Assembly: GCA_963626085.1 (NCBI GenBank)
Contig: CAVFVJ010000028.1
Coordinates: 1-46,717, forward strand
Length of the DNA: 46,717 nt
From: Colivivens sp963626085
GTDB lineage: Bacteria > Bacteroidota > Bacteroidia > Bacteroidales > Bacteroidaceae
Direction of reading: 5' to 3'
Part shown: positions 1 to 8,954 of the stretch, piece by piece
Layout of the letters: every line of letters starts with the position of its first letter
How positions within the stretch are numbered: position 1 is the stretch's first letter
Program-made: the position numbers and the translations under genes
The notes under the pieces: generated by a model
The model's input: the letters and a program-made list of their open reading frames with translations, nothing else
Told to the model about the DNA's origin: nothing
Database searches by the model: none

Positions 1-50
1 GGGCGCGCCGATGGTACTGCACTGCAATGCGGGAGAGTAGGTCGCCGCCT
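1..50 (+). rRNA. rrf: 5S ribosomal RNA, 3' end (partial)
   Basis: The first 50 bases match the conserved 3' third of bacterial 5S rRNA, including CCGATGGTACTGC and the final GGGAGAGTAGGTCGCCGCC. The gene is cut by the window start, so an rRNA operon lies upstream on the + strand. A terminator hairpin follows directly. Confidence 0.93.
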
Positions 51-60
51 TTTTTAATAC

Positions 61-103
61 AACGAGTCTTCTGAATCTTTTGTTCTGGGGACTCGTTTTT
101 TTT
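61..103 (+). terminator. rRNA operon terminator
   Basis: AACGAGTC (61-68) pairs with GACTCGTT (90-97), and a run of T follows to 103. It sits just after the 5S rRNA. Confidence 0.85.
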
Positions 104-127
104 ATCAATAACATAAAACAACTAATT

Positions 128-997
128 ATGAGAAAGTATTTTCTTTATGCCACTATGTTGGCAGTGTTTGCATTCATCTCGTGTGAGAAACTTTCAGTAG
201 CGTCTGATGATGACGGTGACGGCTTTGCTGATATCACGTTCAGCCTAAAGACTGTTGTGTCAGATTATACAACTCGTGCGACTTTATCTGAAGCGAAGAT
301 TTCCAAATTTGATTTTGCTATCTTCTACTACAAGAACGAAACGTATACACTGTATGATATGATTGAGCAAGATTCAACTGATGCTTCTTTTGGAGTGATT
401 TCCTTAGAAAAGGTTCCATATGGTACTTACAAGGTAATTGCAATTGGGCATAAGTGCGGAGTTCATGCTACAATAAATTCTGTAACAGACGTTAACTTTG
501 GAGGCGGAGTAAATGAGACATTTACCGCTACCAGTGACATCACTGTGAAAGCGGATAGCGATAGCTATAGTATGACTCTCAAGAGAATTACAAGTAGGTT
601 TGTATTACAAGCTACAGATACACAGCCGGGGACAGTCGCCTCATTGGATCTTGTTATAAAAAATGCTTCTACAAGTTTTGACCCAGCAACAGGTCTTTCT
701 TCTACAACAGCGGAGCGTACATCTACTACCAATACACTTCCTGGCATATATCGTGAGAAACCAAATTATTCTACTAATATGTTCCTTCCTTCAGCAGAAG
801 CAAATGTCACTATCGTTGCGAATTTCAAGGATAAAGACGGTAAAATAGTACTTACTAAGACATTTGAGAATATTACTATGAAGCAGAACTGCGTTACGAC
901 ATGTGAAGGTGAACTCTTTTCCAGTTTGACTAATACTGGAGGATTTTCCTTTTCAGTAGATGATTCATGGGGTACACCTACAACGGTTAAGTTCTGA
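128..997 (+). CDS. FimB/Mfa2-like lipoprotein (putative fimbrial anchor or minor subunit)
   Basis: This is a 289-residue lipoprotein. I chose ATG 128 because it opens a signal peptide (MRKYFLYATMLAVFAFISC) whose lipobox ends at Cys19; upstream codons in the same frame overlap the rRNA terminator. The mature chain is beta-rich. A segment near residues 60-110 (aromatic KFDFAIFYY, then YGTYKVIAIGH) resembles the transthyretin-like domains of Mfa2/FimB fimbrial anchors of Bacteroidales, which cap or tether fimbriae at the outer membrane. No other fimbrial gene is visible nearby, so it may be a solitary anchor-like lipoprotein. It stands alone between the rRNA operon terminator and a bidirectional terminator. 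The lipoprotein call is firm; the fimbrial assignment is tentative. Confidence 0.6.
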   Translation: MRKYFLYATMLAVFAFISCEKLSVASDDDGDGFADITFSLKTVVSDYTTRATLSEAKISKFDFAIFYYKNETYTLYDMIEQDSTDASFGVISLEKVPYGTYKVIAIGHKCGVHATINSVTDVNFGGGVNETFTATSDITVKADSDSYSMTLKRITSRFVLQATDTQPGTVASLDLVIKNASTSFDPATGLSSTTAERTSTTNTLPGIYREKPNYSTNMFLPSAEANVTIVANFKDKDGKIVLTKTFENITMKQNCVTTCEGELFSSLTNTGGFSFSVDDSWGTPTTVKF

Positions 998-1031
998 TTT
1001 GATCTTATATATTAGAGATACTACAGCTTAG

Positions 1032-1096
1032 CAGCTCATAAACAAACATCCGCATAGCCATTGAAAGCTACGCGGATGTTTTGTTGTTATGAGCTG
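1032..1096. terminator. Long bidirectional terminator hairpin
   Basis: CAGCTCATAA pairs with TTATGAGCTG at the base, and AACATCCGC pairs with GCGGATGTT at the top, around a CATTGAAA loop. It lies between convergent genes (ends at 997 and 1127) and can serve both strands. Confidence 0.85.
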
Positions 1097-1126
1097 TTAT
1101 TTACAGCTGACTTACAGCAGCCAGTA

Positions 1127-2323
1127 TTATTTCAGACCGAGCTTTTTCTTGATGTCCTTTGGAACAGCATCCTTGTGTACGAGGATATTCATTGTCTTGT
1201 TGCGGACGAAAGGTTTGGACGCATACCATACACCATTGTATCTGCCAATGTTGCCCCATGAGTTCTTTACCATGAAGTACTCAGTGCCGTTCACGTCCTT
1301 GGCAATTCCGTAGATGAGCATACCGTGGTCGTCAGTAGTGGTCCAGTTGTCATAGTCGCGCTGGCGTTCCTCCTGAGTATAAGACTTTTCAGGACAAGGT
1401 TTGTTCATTGCCTCCTGCTGCTTCTCGTATGAAGAGAGTCCAAGCCAGTGAGCCATATCGCTTCCGCTAAGGTCAACATTCTTGTCCTCTGTGTCAGGGA
1501 ATACAGCCAGTCCGTTGCGTGTGAATCCGCTCTCGCTCACATCTGAGCCCCATGCGAATGTATATCCGTTCTTGATGGCGTTGTCCATTACCTCCATCAG
1601 TTCGTCTATAGGCAGGTTATAACTCTCGCCCCATCTCCAGTTATCCTGAATTTCAATGATGAACTTACCGTAGAACGGATGGTGGTTATATGAAGTGAGA
1701 GACACATAATCGTCGAGGTTCAGTCCAAGACTCTCCTGGAAAGACTGTGGAGTGTATTTCTTGCCCTTGTACTCGAATGTCTCAGGAACCTTACCGAGGT
1801 AAGCGTCCAGTATTCCGTTGAGACCGTTCATCCATGCCGGAGATAGTTTCTTTGACTCGCTCTTGGCAATACCCTCAACGTAGCTTGTAGCCAACGGGAA
1901 GAACTCCGTGAAGTTGGCGAGTGTGTCTCCGTAAAGTGTACCAGGTAACGGCATTGCCTCCTCAGGCATCATTCCATAGTTCTTCATACAATATACAGCG
2001 TCATAGAAACTGCCACCCTCAGTGAAGGAAATATCGCCGTGCAGACGTACTGCAGCCTTGGCGCGATCCTCGTAAGTCTTGTGTGCGAGGAACATCTCAC
2101 AGAGGTTGTACTCGCCCTTTCCCATACGCAGCAGTTCGGCCTCAAAGAACCCGAGGCTTGAATAAGCCCAGCACGTGCCCGAACGGTTCTGGTTCTTTAT
2201 CGATGTGATAGGATTCTCCTTTACAGTCTGGAACTTGTAGCCGTCCTCTTCTTTTGGACCGCCAGGCTGTGCGAATGTCAGTGCTGCTGTGAAGAAGAGC
2301 ACTAATGTCATTGGTTTTCTCAT
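1127..2323 (-). CDS. Secreted C1B-family cysteine peptidase (aminopeptidase C / bleomycin hydrolase-like)
   Basis: This is a 398-residue papain-fold peptidase of the C1B (PepC, bleomycin hydrolase) family, which trims N-terminal residues from peptides. An N-terminal signal peptide (MRKPMTLVLFFTAALTFAQ) predicts export to the periplasm or beyond, unlike cytoplasmic PepC. The catalytic triad is visible: Cys51 in RSGTCWAYSS, His333 in DDHGMLIYGIA and Asn354 in VKNSWGN, with a Gln in KNQNRSG forming the oxyanion hole. It follows aminopeptidase P with a 58-base gap on the same strand, so the two may be co-transcribed; both suit peptide feeding. It ends at the bidirectional terminator 1032-1096. 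Confidence 0.9.
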   Translation of the reverse strand: MRKPMTLVLFFTAALTFAQPGGPKEEDGYKFQTVKENPITSIKNQNRSGTCWAYSSLGFFEAELLRMGKGEYNLCEMFLAHKTYEDRAKAAVRLHGDISFTEGGSFYDAVYCMKNYGMMPEEAMPLPGTLYGDTLANFTEFFPLATSYVEGIAKSESKKLSPAWMNGLNGILDAYLGKVPETFEYKGKKYTPQSFQESLGLNLDDYVSLTSYNHHPFYGKFIIEIQDNWRWGESYNLPIDELMEVMDNAIKNGYTFAWGSDVSESGFTRNGLAVFPDTEDKNVDLSGSDMAHWLGLSSYEKQQEAMNKPCPEKSYTQEERQRDYDNWTTTDDHGMLIYGIAKDVNGTEYFMVKNSWGNIGRYNGVWYASKPFVRNKTMNILVHKDAVPKDIKKKLGLK

Positions 2324-2381
2324 TGTGTATCTTGTTTAAATTGTTTATATCTGTTGAGTTGCGAATCAGTTGTATCCGTTG

Positions 2382-3779
2382 TTATTTGGCGATGAACGCC
2401 TCCACATCATCGACGTGGTACGGAATGATTTTGTCTCCGAGCACCCTGCATCCCTTGTCAGTTATGAGCAGGTCGTCCTCTATTCGTATACCACCGAAGT
2501 CACGGTATTCCTCAAGCTTGTCGTAGTTGATGAAGTCCTTGTGCAGTCCCTCGCCCTTCCATTTGTCAATCAGTGCAGGGATGAAGTAGATCCCTGGCTC
2601 GTCAGTCAGTACCCATCCTGGTTGGATGCGACGTCCACAACGCAGACAATTGGTGCCGAACTGTTCAGACGGGCGCACTTCATCGTCAAAGCCCACATAC
2701 ACCTGTCCCAGTCCTTCCATGTCGTGTACATCCATTCCCATCATGTGTCCCAGTCCGTGTTGCAGGAACATAGCATGAGCACCTGCGTTCACAGCATCCT
2801 CCACATTGCCTTTCATCAGACTCAAGTCCTTCAGACGTTCTGTCATCAGTCGGCACACGTCCAAATGCATGTCCATCCATTTCTTTCCCGGGTGGGCGGT
2901 ATCTATTACGAGGTCGTGGCAAGCCTCCACGATAGAGTAGATGTCCCGTTGCTTCTGAGTGAACTTACCACTGACAGGAGTCACACGTGTGTTGTCTGAG
3001 CAGTAGTTGTTCACAGTCTCCGCTCCAGCGTCACACAACATCAGTCTGCCAGCCTCCAGCGGTCGCAGTGATGGGTTACCATGGAATATCTCCCCGTGCA
3101 TGGTGAGTATGGTGAGGAACGACACCTTACTTCCTTTTCTGCAGGCAATACCTTCCATCGCCCCTGCAATCTCTTTCTCAGTCACTCCCGGAGCACACAT
3201 CTTCATAGCCGTTGTGTGCATCTCGTATCCGATAGCCATTGCCTGTTCAATCTCCGCAATCTCCTCGTCCGACTTTACAGCTCGCATGTCCACCACAGCC
3301 TTTATCAGTTTCACCGAAGCAGCTTCACGTGTCTCCAACGGATGTATGCCGAGAAGGTCACCAATCTGTATCATGATGTCGTGGCGGTAGGGTGGGAGGA
3401 AATGAATTTCCTGTCCCTTAGCCTTTGCCTTTTCGATAAAAGTCTTCAGTGCAGATGTAGGTGCAGAATTGTCGACACCCACTTCCTCCGCCAGGTCGTG
3501 AATCGATGGTACGAACCCAGTCCAGATGATGTCCTCGATATCCACATCATCTCCTATCAAGTATTCCTTGTCCTCGTCCACATCGACGACTCCCACAAGT
3601 CCTTCCTGCTGTTGTCCGAAATAATAGAGGAAAGAACTGTCTTGGCGGAACACATATGCGTTGTTTGGATAGTTTGCCGGAGCGTTGTTGTTTCCAAATA
3701 AGAGAATCAGACCGCTGCCGACTTTCTTCTTCAGTTCAGCCCTACGTTGGACGTAAGTCTCTTTACAAAATGCTATCAT
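2382..3779 (-). CDS. pepP: Xaa-Pro aminopeptidase (aminopeptidase P, M24B)
   Basis: This 465-residue protein removes N-terminal residues preceding proline and is probably cytoplasmic, with no signal peptide. The N-terminal aminopeptidase P domain spans roughly residues 1-130 and the pita-bread metallopeptidase domain roughly 160-450. The dimetal ligands can be picked out: Asp in LCDAGAE (about 250), Asp in YCSDNTR (about 261), His in QHGLGHMMG (about 344), Glu in TDEPGIYF (about 393) and Glu in IRIEDD (about 433). A consensus promoter (3803-3833) lies just upstream. The secreted C1B peptidase follows, suggesting a small peptide-degradation unit. Confidence 0.92.
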   Translation of the reverse strand: MIAFCKETYVQRRAELKKKVGSGLILLFGNNNAPANYPNNAYVFRQDSSFLYYFGQQQEGLVGVVDVDEDKEYLIGDDVDIEDIIWTGFVPSIHDLAEEVGVDNSAPTSALKTFIEKAKAKGQEIHFLPPYRHDIMIQIGDLLGIHPLETREAASVKLIKAVVDMRAVKSDEEIAEIEQAMAIGYEMHTTAMKMCAPGVTEKEIAGAMEGIACRKGSKVSFLTILTMHGEIFHGNPSLRPLEAGRLMLCDAGAETVNNYCSDNTRVTPVSGKFTQKQRDIYSIVEACHDLVIDTAHPGKKWMDMHLDVCRLMTERLKDLSLMKGNVEDAVNAGAHAMFLQHGLGHMMGMDVHDMEGLGQVYVGFDDEVRPSEQFGTNCLRCGRRIQPGWVLTDEPGIYFIPALIDKWKGEGLHKDFINYDKLEEYRDFGGIRIEDDLLITDKGCRVLGDKIIPYHVDDVEAFIAK

Positions 3780-3802
3780 AGATTCAATTGATTAATCTGT
3801 TG

Positions 3803-3833
3803 CAAATTTACATTGTTTCTTTCAGACTACCAA
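3803..3833 (-). promoter_or_regulatory. Promoter of pepP
   Basis: On the minus strand, TAAATTTG (3803-3810) forms a Bacteroidetes -7 box, with TTG (3831-3833) 20 bp upstream. It reads into the aminopeptidase P gene. Confidence 0.65.
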
Positions 3834-3852
3834 GTAAAACGGTTGAAACTGT

Positions 3853-3892
3853 ACAAAACAAGCCAGACCAGTCGTGTAGACCAGTCTGGCTT
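3853..3892 (-). terminator. Terminator after nifJ
   Basis: AAGCCAGAC (3860-3868) pairs with GTCTGGCTT (3884-3892). On the minus strand the stem is followed by TGTTTTGT. It separates nifJ (ends 3939) from the pepP promoter. Confidence 0.75.
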
Positions 3893-3938
3893 TGCAATAT
3901 AGTTGGAATACCTTTATTCTTTAATCTACAGAATTTTT

Positions 3939-6900
3939 TTATTCCACAGAATAGTCGAGCTTGCTCATGCGCACATAAGTAGCGTAACGGTGTTGAGCTG
4001 CTTTCTTGGAAGCATCGAACAACTCCTGAGCCTCAGCTGGCTTTGCCTTCTTGAGAGAGAGGTAACGCACCTCACCATCGAGGAATGCCTGGAAGTTGTC
4101 CCAGTTAGGAGCTTTGGAGTCGAGCTGGAACGGGTTCTTGCCCTGTTCAGCGAGACGTGGGTCGAAACGCCACAAGTGCCAGTAGCCACACTCAACAGCC
4201 TTAGCCTCTTCAGCCTGGCTCTTGCCCATGCCGCCTTTAGCCTTCAGACCGTGGTTGATACACGGAGCGTAACCGATGACGAGTGATGGACCTGGGTAAG
4301 CCTCTGCCTCACGGATGGCCTTGAGACACTGTGCGTTGTCAGCACCCATTGCAACCTGAGCCACATAGACGTAACCGTAGGTAGTCTGCATCAGTCCGAG
4401 GTCTTTCTTCGTGATGCGCTTTCCACCAGCAGCGAACTGTGCGATAGCACCGAGTGGGGTAGACTTAGACGACTGACCGCCTGTGTTAGAGTAAACCTCA
4501 GTGTCCACAACGAAGATGTTCACATCCTCACCCGAAGCAAGTACATGGTCGAGACCACCGTAGCCTATGTCGTAAGCAGCACCGTCGCCACCGATAATCC
4601 ACTGAGAGCGTTTTACAAGGTAGTGCGCCAGTTCAGACAACTGCTTGCAAGACTCACATCCAGCCTCACGTCCCTTGAGGATGAGCGGATTGAGCTTGGC
4701 AGCTGCAGCCTTTGAAGCCTCTGCACTGTCCTTGCCGTCAATCCATTCCTTGGCAGCCTCCTTGAATTCAGCAGGAGTGCCGTCCTTGGCAATCATCTCG
4801 TTGAGAATGTCGACGATACGTGCGCGCATCTTCTTGTTGGCTATAGTCATACCGAGACCGTATTCGCAGAAGTCCTCGAACAGTGAGTTCGACCATGCCG
4901 GACCCTGTCCCTTCTCGTTCTTGGTGTACGGAGTGGAAGGAATAGAACCTGAATAGATAGAAGAGCAACCAGTTGCGTTGGCAACCATTTGTCTGTCTCC
5001 GAACAACTGTGATATGAGTTTTACATACGGAGTCTCGCCACATCCAGAGCAAGCACCTGAGAACTCGAACAACGGAGTAGCAAACTGACTGAGACGTGGG
5101 TTGGACTTGACGTCCACGAGGTCCTGCTTGGTCTTGACCTTCTTGACGCAGTACTCCCAGTTCTTTGCCTCACCCAGTTCACCTTCCAACTGAACCATCT
5201 TCAGAGCCTTCGCACCCTTGTTGCCCGGACAAACGTCAACACAGTTGCCGCAGCCGAGACAGTCGAGCACTCCCACCTGGATGCGGAACTGCATACCCTT
5301 GAGTGGTGCTGGAGCCTTGATTTCAGTCTTGTCAGCATCGAGTCCGGCAGCCTCGTCTGCATCCATAGCGAACGGACGGATACAAGAGTGAGGACATACG
5401 AACGCACACTTGTTACACTGTATACAGTTGGCTGCGTCCCATTTTGGAACGAATGCTGCCACACCACGCTTCTCGTAAGCGGCAGTACCCTGTTCCCACA
5501 TGCCGTCCTCGTATCCCTTGTAAGCAGATACAGGAAGCAAGTCTCCGTTCTGTGCGTTGATTGGACGCACCAGCTTATTGATGAATTCAGGGTCGTCGTT
5601 CTTCTCCTCAGGGTCATCCGGGAGTTTTGCCCATGCAGGGTCAACAGCGAGAGTCTTGTACTCGTCTCCACGGTCAACAGCCGAATAGTTCATGTTCACC
5701 ACATCCTCACCCTTGTTGCCGTAAGACTTGACGATGAACTTCTTCATCTGTTCGATGGCGAGGTCTACTGGAATCACCCCAGTGATGCGGAAGAAAGCAG
5801 ACTGGAGGATGGTGTTGGTACGGTTTCCGAGTCCAATCTCTTGTGCAATCTTTGTTGCGTTGATATAATAAACGGTGATGTTCTTCTCCGCGAAGTACTT
5901 CTTTATCTTGTTAGGCAAGTTCTTCACCAGTTCGTCACCATCCCAGATAGTGTTCAATAGGAACTGACCGTTCTGGCGCAATCCACGGAGCACGTCGTAC
6001 ATACGGAGATAAGCCTGCACGTGGCAAGCCACGAAGTTAGGAGTCTTAATCTGGTAAGTGGAACGGATAGGCTGGTCACCGAAACGGAGGTGAGAGCAAG
6101 TGAAGCCGCCCGACTTCTTCGAGTCGTATGAGAAGTAAGCCTGACAGTACTTGTCTGTGTTGTCACCGATAATCTTAACCGAGTTCTTGTTCGCACCCAC
6201 AGTACCGTCAGCACCGAGTCCGTAGAACTTAGCCTCGAAGATGCCTTCGCCACCCAGTGCCTTCTCCTCCTCTATTGGGAGAGAACGGAAAGTGACATCA
6301 TCCACGATGCCCAGGGTGAAGTGGTTCTTCGGTTCTGCCAGTTCGAGGTTATCGTATACTGAGAGAATCATGGTTGGAGTAACGTCGCACGAACCGAGTC
6401 CGTAGCGTCCACCCACGATAGCAGGAGCGTCCTTCTGTCCGTAGAAAGCGTCCCTTACGTCGAGGTAAAGCGGTTCGCCGTTAGCTCCTGGTTCTTTTGT
6501 CCTGTCGAGCACAGCGATGCGCTTCACAGTCTTCGGCACAGCACTGAGCAAGTGCTTCACAGAGAACGGACGATAGAGGTGTACAGACACCATACCGTAT
6601 TTCTTTCCGTTGGCGTTGGCATAGTCGATAGCCTCGCGCGCAGCCTCTGTAGCTGAGCCCATGAGGATGATAATCTTGTCAGCATCCTCAGCTCCGTAGT
6701 AAGAGAACAACTTATATTCACGTCCTGTGATTCTTGACATCTCCTTCATGTACTCCTCCACAGCCTCAGGCACTGAGTCGTAGAACGGGTTGCATGACTC
6801 TCTGTGGGCGAAGAATGTCTCTGGGTTTTCAGCCATACCCTTTGCTTCCGGATGCTCTGGAGAGAGGGCGCGAGAGCGGAACTCAGATACCTTGTCCATC

Positions 6901-7493
6901 GGCACGAGCGGACGGATGTCCTCCATATCCATCATTTCAATCTTATGGTATTCGTGTGAAGTGCGGAAGCCGTCGAAGAAGTTGATGAACGGTACTCGTG
7001 TCTTCAGAGCAGCGAGGTGAGCTACAGCACTGAGGTCCATGACCTCCTGCACTGAACCTTCGCAGAGCATAGCGAAACCAGTCTGGCGGCAAGCCATCAC
7101 GTCGCTGTGGTCTCCGAATATACAAAGTGAGTGTGACGCTACCGTACGCGCTGACACGTGGAATACAGATGGGAGGAACTCTCCGGCAATCTTGTACATG
7201 TTAGGAATCATAAGGAGGAGTCCTTGTGATGCCGTGAAGGTAGTGGTGAGTGCTCCAGCCTGTAGTGAGCCGTGAACAGCTCCGGCAGCACCTGCTTCAG
7301 ACTGCATCTCTTGTACGAGTACTGTGTCTCCGAACAGGTTCTTGCGTCCTTGGACAGCCCACTCGTCCACATGCTCCGCCATAGGTGAGGATGGAGTGAT
7401 GGGGTAAATCGCAGCCACTTCAGAGAACATATACGCGATATGTGCAGCTGCTTGATTACCATCACAGGTAATGAATTTTTTCTCTTTAGCCAT
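3939..7493 (-). CDS. nifJ: Pyruvate:ferredoxin (flavodoxin) oxidoreductase
   Basis: This 1184-residue single-chain enzyme oxidises pyruvate to acetyl-CoA and CO2 and passes electrons to ferredoxin or flavodoxin, the central anaerobic pyruvate step. Length and domain order are typical: an N-terminal pyruvate-binding transketolase-like region (YPITPSSPMAEHVDEW near 31), a middle gamma/EKR region, two 4Fe-4S motifs (CIQCNKCAFVCPHSC near 690; CLGCGNCVDVCPG near 750), and a C-terminal thiamine diphosphate domain (GACSGCGETPYVKL; GGDGAAYDIGYGG near 968). An extra Cys-rich GREAGCESCKQ is also typical. It has a terminator downstream and follows the AAA_14 ATPase gene after 105 bases; no strong promoter was seen in that gap. 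Confidence 0.97.
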   Translation of the reverse strand: MAKEKKFITCDGNQAAAHIAYMFSEVAAIYPITPSSPMAEHVDEWAVQGRKNLFGDTVLVQEMQSEAGAAGAVHGSLQAGALTTTFTASQGLLLMIPNMYKIAGEFLPSVFHVSARTVASHSLCIFGDHSDVMACRQTGFAMLCEGSVQEVMDLSAVAHLAALKTRVPFINFFDGFRTSHEYHKIEMMDMEDIRPLVPMDKVSEFRSRALSPEHPEAKGMAENPETFFAHRESCNPFYDSVPEAVEEYMKEMSRITGREYKLFSYYGAEDADKIIILMGSATEAAREAIDYANANGKKYGMVSVHLYRPFSVKHLLSAVPKTVKRIAVLDRTKEPGANGEPLYLDVRDAFYGQKDAPAIVGGRYGLGSCDVTPTMILSVYDNLELAEPKNHFTLGIVDDVTFRSLPIEEEKALGGEGIFEAKFYGLGADGTVGANKNSVKIIGDNTDKYCQAYFSYDSKKSGGFTCSHLRFGDQPIRSTYQIKTPNFVACHVQAYLRMYDVLRGLRQNGQFLLNTIWDGDELVKNLPNKIKKYFAEKNITVYYINATKIAQEIGLGNRTNTILQSAFFRITGVIPVDLAIEQMKKFIVKSYGNKGEDVVNMNYSAVDRGDEYKTLAVDPAWAKLPDDPEEKNDDPEFINKLVRPINAQNGDLLPVSAYKGYEDGMWEQGTAAYEKRGVAAFVPKWDAANCIQCNKCAFVCPHSCIRPFAMDADEAAGLDADKTEIKAPAPLKGMQFRIQVGVLDCLGCGNCVDVCPGNKGAKALKMVQLEGELGEAKNWEYCVKKVKTKQDLVDVKSNPRLSQFATPLFEFSGACSGCGETPYVKLISQLFGDRQMVANATGCSSIYSGSIPSTPYTKNEKGQGPAWSNSLFEDFCEYGLGMTIANKKMRARIVDILNEMIAKDGTPAEFKEAAKEWIDGKDSAEASKAAAAKLNPLILKGREAGCESCKQLSELAHYLVKRSQWIIGGDGAAYDIGYGGLDHVLASGEDVNIFVVDTEVYSNTGGQSSKSTPLGAIAQFAAGGKRITKKDLGLMQTTYGYVYVAQVAMGADNAQCLKAIREAEAYPGPSLVIGYAPCINHGLKAKGGMGKSQAEEAKAVECGYWHLWRFDPRLAEQGKNPFQLDSKAPNWDNFQAFLDGEVRYLSLKKAKPAEAQELFDASKKAAQHRYATYVRMSKLDYSVE

Positions 7494-7598
7494 ATTCTGA
7501 TTAAGTTGTATGAATGAAATTATTATTAGTTGCTAAAACTGGTCAAGTTGGCCTTTATTGTCTTTTGAGTCTTTATACGCATCTTGTGTCCGTGTTGG

Positions 7599-8780
7599 TC
7601 AATACAGGAATCCGAAGAGCCAGAGCGGAATGAGGTTGCCCTCGCCCACGTCCTTCTGGTTGACTGCGAAGATGACCTTCGACTTGCTCTTCTGTCGTGT
7701 GCCGTGTTCGATGACGCGGAACTCCTGTTGTCCGTCGATAAGGAACGAGCATATGTTGCCAGCCTTGTTCACCTTATGGTCTTTCCACACCGTGTTGCAG
7801 AAGAAAGTCTCCAGCACGTCGTGCTCGTCGAATCTCTGTGGGTAGAAGCTGTACATGAGGTTGGAGTTGTGCAGAAGCACTCGTGCCGGTTTCTTCGGGA
7901 ACTCGTCTCCGTTCGCGTAGATCATGTTCACGAGTCGTGCTTCCATGAGGTATTTGATGTAGTTCATTACAGTAGCCCTCGACATCCCCAGTTCCACTGC
8001 CAACTGACTGATGTTAGGCACACTGCTTCCGCTGTTGGTCAGCAAGTAGAACATCTGTTTGATTTTCGGCAAGTACTTCAGTTCAATCTGTTTGATTTGG
8101 AGTATGTCGACCTCAATCATCATGTTCATTGTCTTCAGTAAGTTCTCCGAGTAGTTTGTCTGCTCAAGGAAGAATGGGTAGAACCCGTGGTGCAGGTACT
8201 CCTGGAAATAGTCGCGCGGATTACATTTTTCCACGATTTGTGTCGCAATATTCTGGTGGTCAGCCAAAATTTGTTCCAGTGTGTATGCAGGGAAGTAGTT
8301 GCCAGTGCGAAGGTTGTAGAACTCGCGGAACGAGAACCCCCTCAGGTTATATGAGTCTACTATACCGTTCAGTTCCGGGTTGTCTTCCTTGAGCCTCATC
8401 ACGGACGAGCCAGTGAAGATGATTTTTAGTCCCGGGTAGCGGTCGTAGCACTCGCGCAGTTGCTTGCTCCAGTCGGGCTGTTTGAACACCTGGTCAATCA
8501 ACAGCACCTTACCACCGTTATGATAAAACTCGTGTGCGAATTCCGATATGCCTATGTTCTGCACGTAGAAATTGTTCGTGTTGATGTAGAGACACTGATG
8601 GTCGTCGGGGGAATAGTGCTCTTTGGCATACTGGAGCAGGAATGTGGTTTTTCCCACTCCTCTTGCCCCTTTGATTCCAATCATGCGTTTTTTCCAGTCA
8701 ATCTCGTCCATCAGATCTCTGCGCACAGGAGCGTTAAGGTTCTTTACCAAGTATTTGTGCGTGCGGAAAAATGACTCCAT
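7599..8780 (-). CDS. AAA_14 / DUF4143-type ATP-binding protein
   Basis: This 393-residue protein belongs to the large prokaryotic AAA_14 ATPase group with a C-terminal DUF4143-like region, common and often multicopy in Bacteroidales and of unknown cellular role. The Walker A motif GARGVGKTT has Lys44. The Walker B strand is KVLLIDQVFK, with Asp96 but Gln97 where the family usually has Glu. Sensor-like IIFTGSS follows. A winged-helix-like stretch (VPNISQLAVELGMSRATVMNYI) lies near residue 245. A consensus promoter sits upstream. The missing Walker B Glu raises the possibility that it binds ATP but hydrolyses it poorly. Confidence 0.85.
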   Translation of the reverse strand: MESFFRTHKYLVKNLNAPVRRDLMDEIDWKKRMIGIKGARGVGKTTFLLQYAKEHYSPDDHQCLYINTNNFYVQNIGISEFAHEFYHNGGKVLLIDQVFKQPDWSKQLRECYDRYPGLKIIFTGSSVMRLKEDNPELNGIVDSYNLRGFSFREFYNLRTGNYFPAYTLEQILADHQNIATQIVEKCNPRDYFQEYLHHGFYPFFLEQTNYSENLLKTMNMMIEVDILQIKQIELKYLPKIKQMFYLLTNSGSSVPNISQLAVELGMSRATVMNYIKYLMEARLVNMIYANGDEFPKKPARVLLHNSNLMYSFYPQRFDEHDVLETFFCNTVWKDHKVNKAGNICSFLIDGQQEFRVIEHGTRQKSKSKVIFAVNQKDVGEGNLIPLWLFGFLY

Positions 8781-8837
8781 ATAAAATCTTGTTATCTGTT
8801 TATTACACTGTCTTTCGACACAAATCTAAATTTCATG

Positions 8838-8868
8838 CAAATATACGACAAAAGGTTGGCATTGCAAA
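8838..8868 (-). promoter_or_regulatory. Promoter of the AAA_14 ATPase gene
   Basis: On the minus strand, TTTG (8865-8868), a 19-bp spacer and TATATTTG (8838-8845) match the Bacteroidetes housekeeping promoter. Confidence 0.75.
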
Positions 8869-8954
8869 GCGGAGATTGCAGAAAATGTGAATTATTTTGT
8901 ATTTCAACACTTTTCAATGCCATATTGCCTTTTATACTCTATGTTTCTCGGGTG

